Source: JAXDLH01 sp034666705
GTDB lineage: Bacteria > Chloroflexota > UBA6077 > SHYK01
Length of the DNA stretch: 5,443 nt
Direction: 5' to 3'
NCBI GenBank assembly: GCA_034666705.1
Contig: JAXDLH010000392.1
Coordinates: forward strand, 1-5,443
The position numbers were made by a program, and so were the translations under genes. Of this stretch, positions 5,184 through 5,443 are shown one piece after another (the stretch's first letter is position 1; each line of letters opens with the position of its first letter). The notes below the pieces were generated by a model. It saw only the letters and a list, made by a program, of their open reading frames with translations. It ran no database searches and had not been told where the DNA came from.

Positions 5184-5210
5184 TTACCTTCGGCTTACCT
5201 GCTGTTACGT
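5184..5210 (+). promoter_or_regulatory. Three helically phased TTAC(C/G)T direct repeats (candidate activator site)
   Basis: TTACCT (5184-5189), TTACCT (5195-5200) and TTACGT (5205-5210) repeat with starts 11 and 10 nt apart, i.e. on one face of the helix. Tandem 11-bp direct repeats are the usual binding-site form of OmpR/PhoB-type response regulators. The array lies about 100 nt upstream of the F420 oxidoreductase start. No response regulator gene is in the window. Confidence 0.45.
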
Positions 5211-5311
5211 CTGCAGGCTCCCTCGACGTTCACACTGGGAGAAGACGCCGTAATCGGGCAATCTCTCTTCAACGGTCGGTTCGTCGTCAATTCCCTGAAA
5301 GGACAGACCCA

Positions 5312-5443
5312 ATGGTCGAGATTGGCTATGCACTCTCCAGCGAGGAGCATCCCGCAGCACACCTCGTCCACTACGCGCACCTGGCCGAGCAGGCCGGGTT
5401 CTCCTTTGCGCTCATCTCCGACCACTACCATCCCTGGATCGAC
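5312..5443 (+). CDS. F420-dependent LLM-class oxidoreductase, N-terminal 44 codons (runs off window)
   Basis: ATG at 5312-5314 is preceded by AAAGGA (5298-5303) with 8-nt spacing, and the frame stays open for 44 codons to the window edge. The visible sequence, MVEIGYALSSEEHP, then LVHYAHLAEQAGFSFALISD and HYHPWID, matches the first beta-strand, helix and second strand of luciferase-like TIM-barrel enzymes. It is closest to the F420-dependent group related to mycobacterial F420-dependent glucose-6-phosphate dehydrogenase (the TIGR03557-type family). SDHYHPW (36-42) corresponds to the SDHFQPW of that enzyme, where the His (His38 here) is the active-site His40. These proteins use the deazaflavin F420 as hydride carrier and are usually 300-340 residues. 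The true substrate cannot be read from the fragment. It is the only gene here on the plus strand and is transcribed away from the HTH gene. Confidence 0.9.
   Translation, partial: MVEIGYALSSEEHPAAHLVHYAHLAEQAGFSFALISDHYHPWID

Noticed and set aside
5229..5256. Possible promoter TTCACA-N16-TAATCG ahead of the F420 gene
   Set aside because: The -35 is acceptable but the -10 matches the consensus poorly, so I do not call it.
5195..5431. Minus-strand frame opposite the F420 oxidoreductase start
   Set aside because: It overlaps the clear N-terminus of an LLM-class enzyme on the plus strand and the phased repeat array, and its translation shows no recognisable domain.

Overview
The window is GC-rich, with tightly packed genes and mostly leaderless-looking spacing. 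It carries seven intact or partial genes and one broken gene. All are on the minus strand except a gene that enters at the right edge on the plus strand. The gene content fits a Chloroflexota bacterium, perhaps close to Thermomicrobia. The clues are an F420-dependent luciferase-like oxidoreductase, an SEDS (FtsW/RodA) protein next to a small excisionase-type HTH regulator, an alpha-2-macroglobulin (A2M) remnant beside a class A penicillin-binding protein, and degenerate copies of a palindromic intergenic repeat that I associate with that phylum. This assignment is inference from gene content; no rRNA or marker phylogeny is present.

Layout from left to right: (1) 54-596, a small secreted protein of unknown function. 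(2) 716-871, a tiny two-helix membrane protein resembling DUF3309. (3) 1036-1719, a Wzz-type polysaccharide chain-length determinant without a kinase domain, bracketed by degenerate inverted repeats. (4) 1883-2218, a GlsB/YeaQ/YmgE-type small membrane protein. (5) 2237-3214, a broken gene: the glycosyltransferase (GT51) half of a class A PBP runs directly, in one reading frame, into the last ~110 codons of a bacterial A2M, and the A2M part is cut by an in-frame TAG. (6) 3435-4706, a full-length SEDS glycosyltransferase. (7) 4791-4979, a 62-residue HTH protein. (8) 4980-5311, a divergent regulatory region holding two separate ordered repeat arrays. (9) 5312 to the window end, the first 44 codons of an F420-dependent LLM-class oxidoreductase.

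Most of the minus-strand genes act at the cell envelope (SEDS polymerase, PBP glycosyltransferase, Wzz, secreted protein, small membrane proteins). The most informative observation is the PBP-A2M chimera. It looks like the scar of a large deletion that removed the PBP transpeptidase domain and nearly all of A2M from a formerly adjacent gene pair. The second is the pair of repeat arrays in the divergent promoter region, which look like binding sites for a dimeric regulator and for an OmpR/PhoB-type tandem-binding regulator.
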